Shown here: positions 49,768-59,465 of the stretch, one piece after another
Position numbering within the stretch: position 1 is the stretch's first letter
Layout: each line of letters starts with the position of its first letter
Origin: Panax quinquefolius
Taxonomy: Eukaryota; Streptophyta; Magnoliopsida; Apiales; Araliaceae
DNA: 64,000 nucleotides
Assembly (NCBI GenBank): GCA_020205615.1
Contig: CM035160.1
Location: 6,302,437 to 6,366,436, forward strand
Reading direction: 5' to 3'
Program-made: the position numbers and the translations under genes
The notes under the pieces: generated by a model
What the model was told of the DNA's origin: nothing
The model's database searches: none
What the model saw: only the letters and a program-made list of their open reading frames with translations

Positions 49768-52700
49768 TTTTGATCACGTAAGTGGTATTTAGTTTGGTAA
49801 CGCTTGGCGCAGGCTGTTACCAGTGCTCATTTTCTCTCATTTCATAGCTCGATTCATGAACATAATAAGGCCAAATTAGGCCAAAAATCAATCACGTAAA
49901 ATTATATAATGAATATGGCCATAACTTCCAATTAGTTATTTTTTACACGAATTTAGACTTACCCAATCATTGTAATACATATATAATCATTACTTAACTC
50001 ATCTAGCATGATTTTTAACAAGTTACAACACAGAATTTGCAAAATCAACACATTTACTTTCACTGTTCTTGATGTTCTTGAAGGTTTTGAAAATAAAACA
50101 TGAAAATTGTCACTACGGATTCGTTATAACACCAATCCGCTTATTTAAACTTTGGTCTCTTCAGATCAACATGCATAACATCATACGAGTGTAAATTTTA
50201 CGAAAACATTTATGTTTGACATACTAAAATCACGATAAGGCCTTAAGGCCAAAAACCCAAACTTTGTAATTTTGTAGAAATCATATACGATGTAATACTA
50301 TGAAACTGATGATATGGAATCATGCAATATATATATATAAAACATGTTATGCTACTCTTATTATTACATATATCCATATAATAGCACAATTTCTCAATTA
50401 CAGAGACATAACAGAGGTTTAAAAGCCAAAACTATGAAACCCATTTTATGAAAACTAAATACGTAAAAATAGAATTTGGGAAGGAGGAGATTACCCAGTA
50501 GGATATAATTAGTAGGCTTAGTTTCCTCACTCTCAATTCTCTTTCACAAGATCTCTTAATTCTTCTTGGAAATTCTCGCACTCTCTCTGAATATTTCTTA
50601 GACTTAGGCAAAAATGAAAAAAAAAAAAAAAGGCGTCGATATAATGATCGATAATCGAAGCGCAGAGTGGTCAGTTGACCCAATCATGGGTTAACTGCAC
50701 CAACTCCTCTTAGGGCCTTGTTTGGCTAGCTTCAAAAGACTTAATCTCATTTAATTAAATAAAACCTTTATCATATAGTTTAATTAATGTCACACTCCTT
50801 TATAAAATAAACTCATATCTTATTTAATTTATTATAAATAAAATATAATAATTTCTAATAAATTCACATAGTCACATAATTAAATAACTCATTAATAAAT
50901 AATGTCAAATTATTAATTCTCTAATTAATAATTAAATTAATTAAAATACCAATATGCTTATTAAATATTTATTTTAATACAATAAGCTCACATAATCACA
51001 TACTTTGATAATAAAATCTCTACATTAATTTAATAAATGTAACACATATAATTAAATTAATCTACCACAATTAAGTCCAATTAATTATTTAATCTAATAA
51101 TTAAATCATCGAAAAATATTTATTTAATTCAATAAATATTAAAATTAATTACAAAATTCTCGTTCGTCACATCTTTCCCCCCTTAAAAGGATTCTGTCCC
51201 CAGAATCACGACTCAATAAATTCGACCTGTTACAACTTTGGCCATGACAAGATCTTTAAATGTACATTGTAACTGCATGAAATAGGCCTAGGAAAAAATA
51301 GCAAACAAACTTTGGACACCATTTGTTTAATGCAATCTTTGAAGGATACGTGATTAACTACTGAAGCAAAAAAGATAGAACAAGCTACGGAAAAGCTATT
51401 GTTTTACTAAAAGTGTAAATGAAAGTGCAGTTGGAAATAAGAAAGTACTTGGTAAAAGTGGGCATAGATTTTTTACCAATCAGCCCCTCTCAGTGGAATA
51501 AAGTTTAATCGGAATGAATCTAAATTTTTCTTCTATGATTGATCGGTGTAAACATCAATAACTTCGAATTGGATCAGTGTCTCTTCAAAGAATAAAAAAT
51601 ACATGTTTGATAGTAGAATCTATGTTTGAACTTCCGATTACTAATCCATCAAGGATAACTTGAAGTTTCTTTGAAACGTCTTGGGCTATGCAAATTTTTG
51701 GAATGCCCTGGGCTATGAAATTTTTTGGAAGGCCCTGTGGGCTATGCATTTTTTCTGGCTTTGTTGTCACTTCAGTATCACACCTATCACATAGTACTAA
51801 GATACATCAACTTCATACCGTACAGAAATGGGAAGTCGCAAGCTTGTTAAATTCTATGTACCAAAGAAATGAACTCCAGCAACTCCAATCTTTTCCCTTC
51901 TATTGAACCTCAAACTGTCACTTGCTCATCCCTCTCTCATGAAAGATCGTCTCTCCCCTCTGTGGTGGCTTTAACTCATGTCAATTACCAGTTTCTAAGA
52001 CGACTGTCATTCAAGCATTCTCATTCAACAGTCTATCAAATGCCACCTTCTTTTGTTCCAAATTCCTTTCTTTTTACTAGTTCTTACACAAGCAATTTGC
52101 AGGAAGTACTTGCTGCAGCATACATGTGATGGTAGAAAATGTGGTGATTAATGTTATAAAAATATTTGTAGCTTATTCTTTGTACTTGCCTGTTTGTTGA
52201 TTTACTTTGAGGTTTAGCAGTTAGAGATTATACATTTGTATATGGTTTGTGTGCGTGTTATTGTGAATCTTATACATTTGTATTTTCAATCCTGATATTT
52301 GGTTCTCTTCAGCTAGAGGACATAAATGCGAGTTTGTACCTTGTCAAATGCGATGCAGTTTTGAATAGATCTGGACATAAACAAGGAGATAAGCAGACAA
52401 AAATGACTAAGTTTTGCAATGGGATATGTTTGTTCTTCATATTAATCTGTGTCATCTGGGCTCCCATGCTGGTAAGAATCTGAAGAAACAAATCTATTCT
52501 GCAACACCTACTATTTTATTTTCCATTTTTCTAGATCAATTTCATTATCCTCAAATTGCGTGAAAATCATACAGAGAAATCTAAAACCGTGCGTATGGAG
52601 TACAAGGATGGTAAAGATAATTCTTATAAAGGGGCTGACAACTTATAAACACTATGACAGATTGCAAAAACTTAAAAATGAGATTATGAGCTTGTATTTG

Positions 52701-55456
52701 TGTTTTTTGTTCTCTATGTAAAGACTGGACGACTGAGCCCGCCTGTCTGTCCTAAAATGAATTCCAGTAGGGCTATTTGTTTCACCGGGAAGAAATTTAT
52801 GCTCAAGATGATCACTTGTTCAAAAGGTGTTTCCTGGATAACAACATCAAAAGCACATGTAACAACTTTTGAAACTGCTGTTTAGAAGTTATCTAGCATC
52901 GCACATGATATCTCAACCGAATCATCAGCTTTAAAGAGTTAGAAAGTGCTCATCACTATTACATAAAAAATATCGACACATTTTTGATTGTATAAATTTT
53001 TTTGTACAGATGTATAGTAGTGGTAACCCATCAAATATTGCAAATCCTATCAATGATGCTAGTGTTCAGATTGATATTAAGACAGATGGCGGAAGGTTGA
53101 CTTTGTACCAGACAACTATGTGTGAAAGAATTCCATGGTATAAGCTCAACTCTACTACTAATCTTGATCCGGAAGGTTATCTGGATGCATATAGTGACAA
53201 TGATATCCAATTGATATGCTGCCAAGCTGATGCAAGTGCCTTGTGGCTTGTCCCGGACGGAGTTCAGAAAAACTATGTTCTCTCTCTTAACAGAAACATG
53301 GAAATTAGATTTTCTTGGGTACTTACCAGGGATAGACCAAAAGGCAAGGAAGTAGTGAAGTATGAAAGAAATGTTGCCCGTACAGATCTCCCAAAAGCAT
53401 TAGAGATCGTGGAAGTTCTCAATGGTTCTACCACCAGCTTCAGGACAAATAACCTTTATCCAAGATACTTTCGAGTTACTGGTTCTGGTGACGTCAGACC
53501 TTTCGAACAGGGGGTATGTTGCAGCATCTGATTCTCTTATTTTCTTCTCTTCTCATTCCCTTCCCACCCACCCCCCACCCAAAAAAAAAACATAAAAGAA
53601 AAGCAGTGCCAAGAAACAAAAACTCTGCTCACCACACAAAATAAAATTTGGGAAAAGGAAATAAGAAACTATTTTCTAACACTTAACCAAATATTTATTT
53701 AAATTATTTTCATACATTTCTGTTATTTTTGCTTAAAAAAATTGATCTATTTTACACTTGATTTTTCTCCTTGTCTTTCTATTTTTAGCTTTCATATGGA
53801 TTCATTTTCAACCTACCAGAACTAGTATGGGATAAAAGGCGTTAGGTTGGGTCGAGTTGAGTCTGTTTTGATATAGACTCTTTAATGAATTTGTTTGGAT
53901 TTCCTAAAGGATGTAAACCATCAGAACACCTGTCATTCTTTTAACTATTATTGACATATTAATCATATCAATGGTAACATAATAATTGGCTTTGTGATAA
54001 AAGGTAAATTATCAAGATTAAGGTTTATTTAGTTACTGAAGTATTTGTTAACCCCTTTTTTAATAACATTTTACAGGATGTCAGTGCAGATCTTGTACTA
54101 AATCGTGGAAATTCTGAGTGGTGGTCATTCCACAATGTTAATTTGTCAGATGTGAGTAGATGTGGAGGCTTGACTGGGCCCATGGCTATTATTGTATCAG
54201 AGGAGACGCCGCGTAAGTCTTTATTCGATATTGTTAGTATTATTAATCTACAAATTATGTGGAGTTACTAATAGCTCCTTCAAATCCATGTCAGAGGGAC
54301 TCCTTGGTGAAACTCTAAGCAAATTCAGTATCTGGGGCCTCTACATAACATTTGTTCTAGCAGTTGGCCGATTTATTAGACTTCAGTGTGCTGACCTACG
54401 AATGCGAATCCCATATGAAAACCTTCCTTCTTGCGACAGGTATGACAATATTCATCATTCTCAGTTATTGATTTGCAACATATTAATGTAAGAAAACAAG
54501 ATGAGTTGCATTTTAAATCTCTTTGCCAAAAAATGAACCAAGATTTTTTTATTTCATGTGCATGTTTAAGAAAATTTTGAGATTGAACTGAGAACAGTTT
54601 CTTTTCAGGTTTTCTAAAATAAAAAAAAAAAATTGGGGTGCCGGGGACGGGGAGTCAAAGAAAGATGGTATAAACAGTATTTATCTGGATTGTTTTTTCT
54701 CTCCTTTAAGAGTTAGGAGTTGCTACTAAACACATGCACAATTGGAGATTAAAGAAAGATTTTGATATGGTTGCTTGGTATGTGATTACTAGTTGATTGA
54801 GGTAGGGTGCTCAAAAATTGGATTAATATGTGGTATGTTTGTTTTTTTCTTGCTTTTTTTCTTCTTTTTTTTAGTGGTGCTGTTTGTATATTTACAAGTC
54901 CTTCGCTGTTTCCTAGTCCTGACCAAGTAAAAGAGGATCTTCTGGCACATTTTCTTAAGTCTTCATCAGTTTCATAGAAAACAGGAAAGCTGTACTTGAA
55001 GAGATGATAAGTTAGGTGGATATATAATCAGGCAAACCATCTTGATTTCTGAATTTTAAAGGTTTCACTGCTGAAAATCTGCACAATGAAATTGCAATAA
55101 CGATTAATCTTGCCAGAAAATTTGCATTGCAAAATAGCAGGAAAAAGAAAACCTTTGGCCTAGTTTATACACAGAAGAAGGGTAAAAAGGATCATGGGGA
55201 TAATCTGCTCTCAATAACCTATCGTGACATGCATAATGATTGATAAATTCTTATCAATATTCCATAATAATATTTAGAGCCTGAAATTGATACAATCTTG
55301 TAACTCATGGATCGGTGCAGGTTGATTGCCATTTGTGAAGATATATATGCAGCAAGAGCAGAGGGTGAGCTCGGAGTTGAGGAAGTTCTGTACTGGACAC
55401 TGGTGAAGGTCTACAGGTCGCCACACATGTTGCTCGAGTACACTAAGCCTGACTAG
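24791..55456 (+). CDS. PIEZO: PIEZO mechanosensitive cation channel (complete, 21 exons, 2481 aa)
   Basis: PIEZO is a homotrimeric mechanically gated cation channel; in plants it acts in root cap and tonoplast mechanics. Exons by splice sites and phase: 24791-24839, 27251-27331, 27772-27928, 28039-28196, 28419-28575, 28701-28887, 34956-35071, 35288-35372, 38433-38648, 38744-38921, 40023-40151, 40329-40502, 40633-40866, 41271-42815, 43423-45926, 46205-46600, 52313-52471, 53010-53513, 54077-54212, 54295-54439, 55321-55456. All introns are GT-AG and phases match, giving 2481 residues, close to the family's length of about 2,480. Most of the protein is repeated transmembrane blade helices. The segment [14 protein letters not shown] (from residue 2123) corresponds to the animal WICVEDIYAH anchor; the outer pore helix is near 2155-2178, the extracellular cap follows, and the inner helix [15 protein letters not shown] is near 2400. 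The start ATG is followed by a signal-anchor-like stretch. Confidence 0.96.
24950..25300 (+). repeat. Intron 1 duplication, first copy
   Basis: This part of PIEZO intron 1 resembles 26515-26760. Shared landmarks in the same order are GCTGAAGCTGCAGA (24970 and 26534), GAGAACTATGGGCTCTAAGTT (about 25234 and 26699) and CTATTTAAAAGGTCAAGTTG (about 25266 and 26731). The copies are diverged by substitutions and small indels, so the duplication is old. Confidence 0.75.
26515..26760 (+). repeat. Intron 1 duplication, second copy
   Basis: This is the partner of 24950-25300, about 1.5 kb downstream in the same direction. Similarity may continue to about 26960 (a weak match of the AGCCCAATTTAACTTTC region to 25443-25460). 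Confidence 0.75.
27120..27168 (+). pseudogene. Dead duplicate of PIEZO exon 2
   Basis: After a strong acceptor (T-run then GCAG at 27116-27119) the sequence reads TTGCATTAGTTGATTCGGAG then TTGATCTCTCTTG. The real exon 2 (27251) starts CTGCGTTCCTGAATTGGAG then TTTGATCTCTCTTG. A one-base loss shifts the frame and there is no donor at the expected place. A flanking segment (GTGACAGTTTTGACATTATTGCTAG, 27162-27186) also has a copy at 26969-26993, so a block of roughly 190 bp has been tandemly duplicated. Confidence 0.75.
31275..31361 (-). pseudogene. Captured first exon of a DnaJ (Hsp40, DNAJ10-like) gene inside the Helitron
   Basis: Starting at ATG 31361 the exon reads [15 protein letters not shown] and continues to [10 protein letters not shown] over 29 codons, then meets a donor GTATTT. 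This is the first half of a J domain (helix I and the start of helix II) as found at the very N-terminus of plant DNAJ10-like co-chaperones. The HPD motif, which would be in the next exon, is absent. The frame is open and the donor is intact, so the fragment was captured with its intron border. It lies in the same direction as the Helitron and opposite to PIEZO. Confidence 0.85.
32238..33230 (-). other. Exon-like segments of unknown origin in the Helitron
   Basis: Three further minus-strand segments end in plausible donors: one ending CTGCAG|GTAATT at about 32238, one with an open frame from 32697 ([20 protein letters not shown]...) ending CAG|GTATTT near 32575, and a GC-richer segment about 33060-33200 ending GATGAG|GTAAGT. 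They are in the same direction as the DnaJ exon. I do not recognise the products; they may be pieces of one or more captured genes, including 5' leader sequence. Confidence 0.4.
33599..34955 (+). other. Rest of PIEZO intron 6, no feature seen
   Basis: This is AT-rich intron sequence between the Helitron and exon 7. No domain, long frame or terminal repeat was found. Confidence 0.6.
35373..38432 (+). other. PIEZO intron 8 (3.06 kb), origin of most of it unclear
   Basis: The intron is long for the gene and probably carries old insertions, but I could not find matching ends. The part 36500-37250 is less AT-rich and holds short frames on both strands (minus 36766-36993, plus 37003-37242) without recognisable motifs. 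No target duplication was found. Confidence 0.4.
46898..46955 (+). repeat. Short repeat shared by PIEZO introns 16 and 18
   Basis: GGATTCATTTTCAACCTAC followed by CAGCTAGCTTGGGAACAAAAG here is matched by GGATTCATTTTCAACCTACC and CAGAACTAGTATGGGATAAAAGG at 53797-53845. The pattern recalls the 3' end of plant SINEs, whose tails read CTTGGGATTGAGGCG, but the copies are too decayed to be sure. Confidence 0.45.
46991..47991 (-). mobile_element. Non-autonomous copia-type LTR element (TRIM-like) in PIEZO intron 16
   Basis: Two short LTRs, 46991-47177 (187 bp) and 47835-47991 (157 bp, with a small internal deletion), both start TGTTAGAGATAAAATA. The first ends TCTAACA, the inverted repeat of its start. 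TTTTG flanks both ends (46986-46990, 47992-47996), a perfect target duplication. Beside the right LTR, GTTCTGATATCA (47823-47834) is the reverse complement of an iMet primer-binding site with two changes, and beside the left LTR a pyrimidine tract gives a polypurine tract on the minus strand. The element therefore runs on the minus strand. The 657-bp interior has no gag or pol. Confidence 0.88.
48117..48262. mobile_element. Probable MITE
   Basis: The left end CTATGTTACATGGACTCC and the right end GAGTCCACATAAC form an imperfect terminal inverted repeat, resembling the CTATGTTGCTCGGACTC ends of a MITE family common in asterids. Its target duplication is not clear. It abuts the LTR starting at 48266. 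Confidence 0.45.
48266..51171 (-). mobile_element. Ty3/gypsy LTR with a stub of internal sequence, in PIEZO intron 16
   Basis: On the minus strand the LTR runs TGTGACGAACGAG...GGGGGTGTCACA, with TGTGAC/GTCACA inverted ends, 2906 bp. Next to its start (plus 51172-51190, TCTTTCCCCCCTTAAAAGG) is a polypurine tract on the minus strand, and beyond it a short stretch reading like a gypsy pol 3' end (about 51190-51250). It is therefore a 3' LTR with a truncated body. It includes a 78-bp tandem repeat and a TTA/TTTA microsatellite (about 49728-49772). No target duplication could be fixed. Confidence 0.78.
49479..49735. repeat. 78-bp tandem repeat in the intron 16 LTR
   Basis: The landmark CATCGAATATTT recurs at 49479, 49557, 49635 and (as CATCAAATATTT) 49714, a period of 78-79 bp, giving slightly over three copies. 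It is followed by a TTA and TTTA microsatellite. Confidence 0.85.
51683..51755 (+). repeat. Short tandem repeat in PIEZO intron 16
   Basis: Three imperfect copies of GGGCTATG followed by a T-rich run and GGAA(T/G)GCCCTG lie head to tail, period about 30 bp. Function unknown. Confidence 0.7.
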
Positions 55457-56245
55457 ATGTGTGATCCACAGGTTACAGCGTCAATTGCTGACATTAGGCT
55501 CAACTAACATCCAGTTAAAAGGATACAATGCTAATCATTTGAATTCTTCATCCTCTTTGTTCTGAAGATCTCTTCCTGACTGACTCTCCCACCGTGTACC
55601 AGACATTTCCCAAGACCATCTTCAGTTTCAACGTTAAGCAAAAGTTGTGAATGCAAAGCATCGGTTTGATATTCGAATGGCACTCTTCTTGCTAGGAACT
55701 GCATTCCCATTTCGGGTTTCTTGGGATCTTAATGAAAATATCAGCTCACATAGGGGAAGCCCGACAAAGCCGGTGTGTGTTTTGAGGATGTTTTTTTTGC
55801 AAGTGAGAATGATAATTTTGTATAATACTTATCATTTAATTGTTTCGGATGTACAGAACTCACAGTTTCCCAAATTTTTTTCTTATTTCAGTCAGTTAAA
55901 TTGAAAAAGGGGGCAGAGATCTAAGTATGTTGTTTCTTTGACAGCATTATCAGCTAGTATATATCAAATTTGGTACAAAAGAATGGAACTTCTTGAAAGT
56001 TACTAGGGTTCCTTGACCTGCTTGGGGGATTGGAATGATATTTGCTTACAACCTATGAAAATGGGCTTAAACTTCACTTTAATTGTCTAAGTGGGCTCTT
56101 AGATATACAATAAAAATGCTTTCAGTAATAGAAATTGAGTCTGAAAGAAGTGTTGAAAAGAAGTTTAAAGTTTAATAATTTTAGAAGTGCATTTATAAAT
56201 AATTTTGAATTCATAAATGTCTCCATAAAATAGTTTCATATTGTA
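55457..56245 (+). other. Presumed PIEZO 3' UTR and downstream spacer
   Basis: This follows the PIEZO stop codon. No gene motif is seen. AATGAAAATA near 55731 could act as a polyadenylation signal, but the cleavage site cannot be placed by eye. Confidence 0.4.
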
Positions 56246-56330
56246 CTCCCTCAGGTCTAAAATAAACATACAATTTATTAAATTATGAATTTAAGGGATA
56301 CTTTATTCTCTTGAAAAATGAAGCATTGAC
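56246..56330 (+). mobile_element. Left end of a Stowaway-like MITE, right end not found
   Basis: CTCCCTCAGGTCTAAAATAAACATA follows TA and matches the Stowaway-type terminus. No matching right end with GACGGAGGGAG was found in the next 400 bp, so it is a fragment or its right end has decayed. Confidence 0.45.
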
Positions 56331-57198
56331 TTGTATATCTATATTTTCTATTATCATTTTGCTAATATAATTGGGATGAATTTTTTTTTTTTAAAAAATG
56401 TTCTTATATAGTTATATTTAATATTTGACTTGATGAGAAAACATTTCCTCAAATAGCAACGGGCACAGGGCACTTAGTCGAGTCTGTAGTAGTACCATGC
56501 GTTGGTCAAAATGTAGTCCAGTAGCCCAATAGAAATGACAACCTGTAGTCTGCCCAACGCCCAAAAAAAGTTTATTTTTTAACTATATCATGTTTGACAA
56601 TTCAATTTTAAGTTTTAGAATTTGAAGTGAAAGTACATTTGTAATTTTATTTTTTTCTCTTACATTATAATAGGGTTAAGTTCAGATGACCACCTGGAGT
56701 TTGGGCGGTTTCTCACTTAACCATATGTAGTCAGTAAAGCTACATTTAGACTCCCGACTTTTTGAGTTGAAGTGAAAAAGTTTTTTCTGTCATAACTCTG
56801 TTAGTTAAATTGTATAAAGACTTAATTACCCTCCTTATATATAAACCACAGATGACAGAGCATGTGAGGGAAGAACATGGCTAACTGCTAAAAAGCAGAG
56901 ACAAAAAAAGAGTAGAGTACAACATATGATTCACATTCGAACTGCTAAAAAGCAGAGATAAAAACTAGAAGCAACTGCAATCCAAAACAAGAAGATGGAA
57001 TTCAGAAACAAACAGAGGAAATGGTGCTTTTAAATTAATCCTTTTCATTTTTACACAAAATATTTTCATGAGTCATGGCTCAGTACAAGGAACACAGTTA
57101 TTATATAGAGGTGCCGATTGACTATGATGACATCTTCAACAAAACATGATACCAGGACACACCTTCAGGAGATCATATACGTGCATACTTCCCTTCAG

Positions 57199-57307
57199 AG
57201 CTATTGGGCTGGACAAACTAGAGAACCTCACAGATCTTCTACTAAACAACAATAGCTTCACTGGAACTCTACCTCCCGCAAATTGGAAATTTGAGACTCG
57301 CAGATGA
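57199..57307 (+). pseudogene. Captured leucine-rich-repeat fragment in the Pack-MULE
   Basis: The frame reads GLDKLENLTDLLLNNNSFTG then TLPP, fitting the plant LRR consensus LxxLxxLxxLxLxxNxFTGxLP, as in LRR receptor kinases and LRR proteins. It may start at an acceptor-like CTTCAG (57193-57198). After TLPP one extra base disturbs the frame, since QIGNLRL follows in the next frame. The original frame stops at 57305-57307. Too short to name the parent gene. Confidence 0.7.
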
Positions 57308-57665
57308 TGAACATATTCGATCTCCACATCAATTACCATTGGTTCCCCATTTCAAAACCCAAAAGCCACACTTGGGTAAAACTGCTTTTAATAACCAAAA
57401 GTGAAAAACACAAGAACGAATTTGTATAATCTCAACAAGCAAACAATAAAATGGATTTTAATATATTGATGATCAGATTCTCGCATTTCATTCAAGAGAT
57501 TGAGGAAAATGCACCCAAGAGTCCGATATTCCTTTCAAATTGCCCCAAAGACATAAAATCAACTAAACTTTGTGAAATGTTAAAGCCTCCTCGCTAAGGA
57601 ATGAACATACAATTCATTCAAAAAGCTTGTAATCAGTTGCATAATAATAATCATCACCACTTTGT

Positions 57666-57826
57666 CTAGTACAAATGGGATCTTCTTAACATATCCTTGT
57701 TGCACTTCAAACCCATTTCCCAATCTTTTTTCCATTCTTTTGGCCATTTGGGATTCCTTCTTGCACGAACTGGGGTCGGTATCATCACTCCTGCATTAAC
57801 TAATGAACCTCCACCGAGCCCACAGG
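57666..57826 (-). pseudogene. Captured GMC-type oxidoreductase fragment in the Pack-MULE
   Basis: On the minus strand, after an acceptor-like ATTAG, the frame reads CGLGGGSLVNAGVMIPTPVR then ARRNPKWPKEWKKDWE and reaches a stop TAG at 57666-57668 after about 53 residues. The glycine-rich GGGSLVNAG segment is typical of the N-terminal FAD region of GMC oxidoreductases, and I believe of a plant cholesterol-oxidase-like group. Active-site residues are not included. The parent assignment is from memory. Confidence 0.6.
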
Positions 57827-58726
57827 TCTAATGAACCTTTCTAATCAAAATGCGTGTACTTAAGCGAAAAGAAAAGAGAGAAATCACAGAATGAACAGAA
57901 AAGTTGCCAGTCCAAGCAAAGAAAAACATGCATCCAAGATGGCTTAATAACCTTAGAATCTACAAGTATAAAAAGAATTCACAGCAACTCTAACTACAGC
58001 TTTATTCCACAGTAGAAAAAATGGATAAAAGCCAAAGATCTAAAGTCCTCATTCCCTTCACAGTAATCTTATTACAACCCTTCACATTAACCCCCTAACA
58101 ATAGCAATTAACCCCAAATTCGTCAAGTCAGCCACGTTCCTAATCGACAAACATTCAAGCCCTTTACAAAGTGCGATCCCATCCAACTTCGATTCAACCG
58201 ACATACAAATTCCCGGTCGATTTCATTTCCTTAAAGCGAGAATCGATGATAGGGTAGCCTTCAATCTCGTCTGCGATGGAGGTCGTTTGATTGAGCTGTG
58301 TAGTTGGTGTTGAAGGAACTCTTTCGAAATTTCAATTGATCCTTCATATTCTCCATCTCTTGATCTCGATTTAGGAATTCTCCATCTCTTGATCTCGATT
58401 TAGGGATAAACCCAAAATTCGTAAAAAATTCGATCTAGGGATAAATGAGAGAGAGAGAATGCAGGAGTGAGAAACGAGGGAGAACACTGTGGTTTGAGGA
58501 AGAAGGTTATTTTAGACATTTTATAGTTTTTTTTTACTGTTACACTCTCTTATCACGCGTTTTTTGGCGTCTAACATGCACGCCCAGTTAATTTGGATGG
58601 AAAAGGTAACGGTTTCACTTCAACTCAAAAGGTCGGGTGTTTTAATGTAACTTTACTGACTATAAGTGATTAAGTGGAAAACCGTTCAAATCCCAGGTGG
58701 TCATCTGAACTTAACCCATTATAATA

Positions 58727-59465
58727 TGAAGATCAAATTTGAAAGTCAAAAACAGTTGGTGGGTAGCCTACAAATAAGAGTTCTTGGCGTCCCTATATAT
58801 AATAAATCCAAACACACCTTAGCAGAGCAATTACTGTGCTCGACTATGGTGTGTTGTACGACGGTAGCATTCTATTATTCACCTACTTATTAAAAATTAA
58901 ACATTATGCTAACCGGATCCATTGTACGACAATGGTGGCCAGTCTCTTGGTTTAAGACTACTGCAATTTACTTTTTTCATTGATTTTTGAGGTATTAAAA
59001 TGTGTTCTTTTTCTTTCTTGAAACAAAAATCTGAATTAACGCGGTTAATTTTACTGGGGTTTTCAGCTTTGAAGTATTATTCAATTTTTTTCTGCTATAC
59101 GTCTGTATGGGCATTTGGGTGGAATAGTTTTGTGGTGGTGTATTGAGGGTTTATCGAGTTACTGAATGATTACCTTGTTTAGCGAAGTGGCTGTTCTTAG
59201 AATATGCTTTTGTATTGATTATCATTTCTGGGTAGTTTACTTCTTCAAATTTGTGTGTTTTGGTGATATTTGATTATTTGGCTCATATTGAACTCAGCGA
59301 AGGTATGGTTCTTCTTTACAATGACCATTTTCAATTTTCTTTCTGCATGTGATGGTCCATTAGTCAATTTGGGGGGGGCTTGTAATTTCTGTGGTTATAC
59401 AGCTGTAGATTGAAATTTCAATACTGCACTGGGGTTATAGATAACACTTGCATACACTGGCATAT
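58727..59465 (+). other. Spacer upstream of the RF298-like pseudogene
   Basis: This is AT-rich sequence without recognisable motifs. It may hold the former promoter and a 5' UTR intron of the following pseudogene. No repeat ends were seen. Confidence 0.4.

Larger units (their letters stand above)
56673..58717. mobile_element. Pack-MULE (Mutator-like element carrying gene fragments)
   Basis: The ends are long inverted repeats of about 105-110 bp (56673-56780 and 58613-58717), both starting GGGTTAAGTTCAGATGACCA, roughly 80% alike by eye. A perfect 9-bp target duplication ATTATAATA flanks them (56664-56672 and 58718-58726), the hallmark of Mutator-like elements. The 2045-bp body has no MURA transposase. 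It carries an LRR fragment on the plus strand and an oxidoreductase fragment on the minus strand, so it is a non-autonomous Pack-MULE. Confidence 0.93.

Noticed and set aside
51236..51240. ACTTT matching the five bases before the intron 16 LTR (48261-48265), a possible target duplication
   Set aside because: It lies 64 bp beyond the LTR end in element-like sequence, so it is probably coincidence.
51869..52129. An 86-codon serine-rich open frame in PIEZO intron 16
   Set aside because: It has no recognisable motif and no splice connection to PIEZO frames; it may be an old transposon piece but this cannot be supported.
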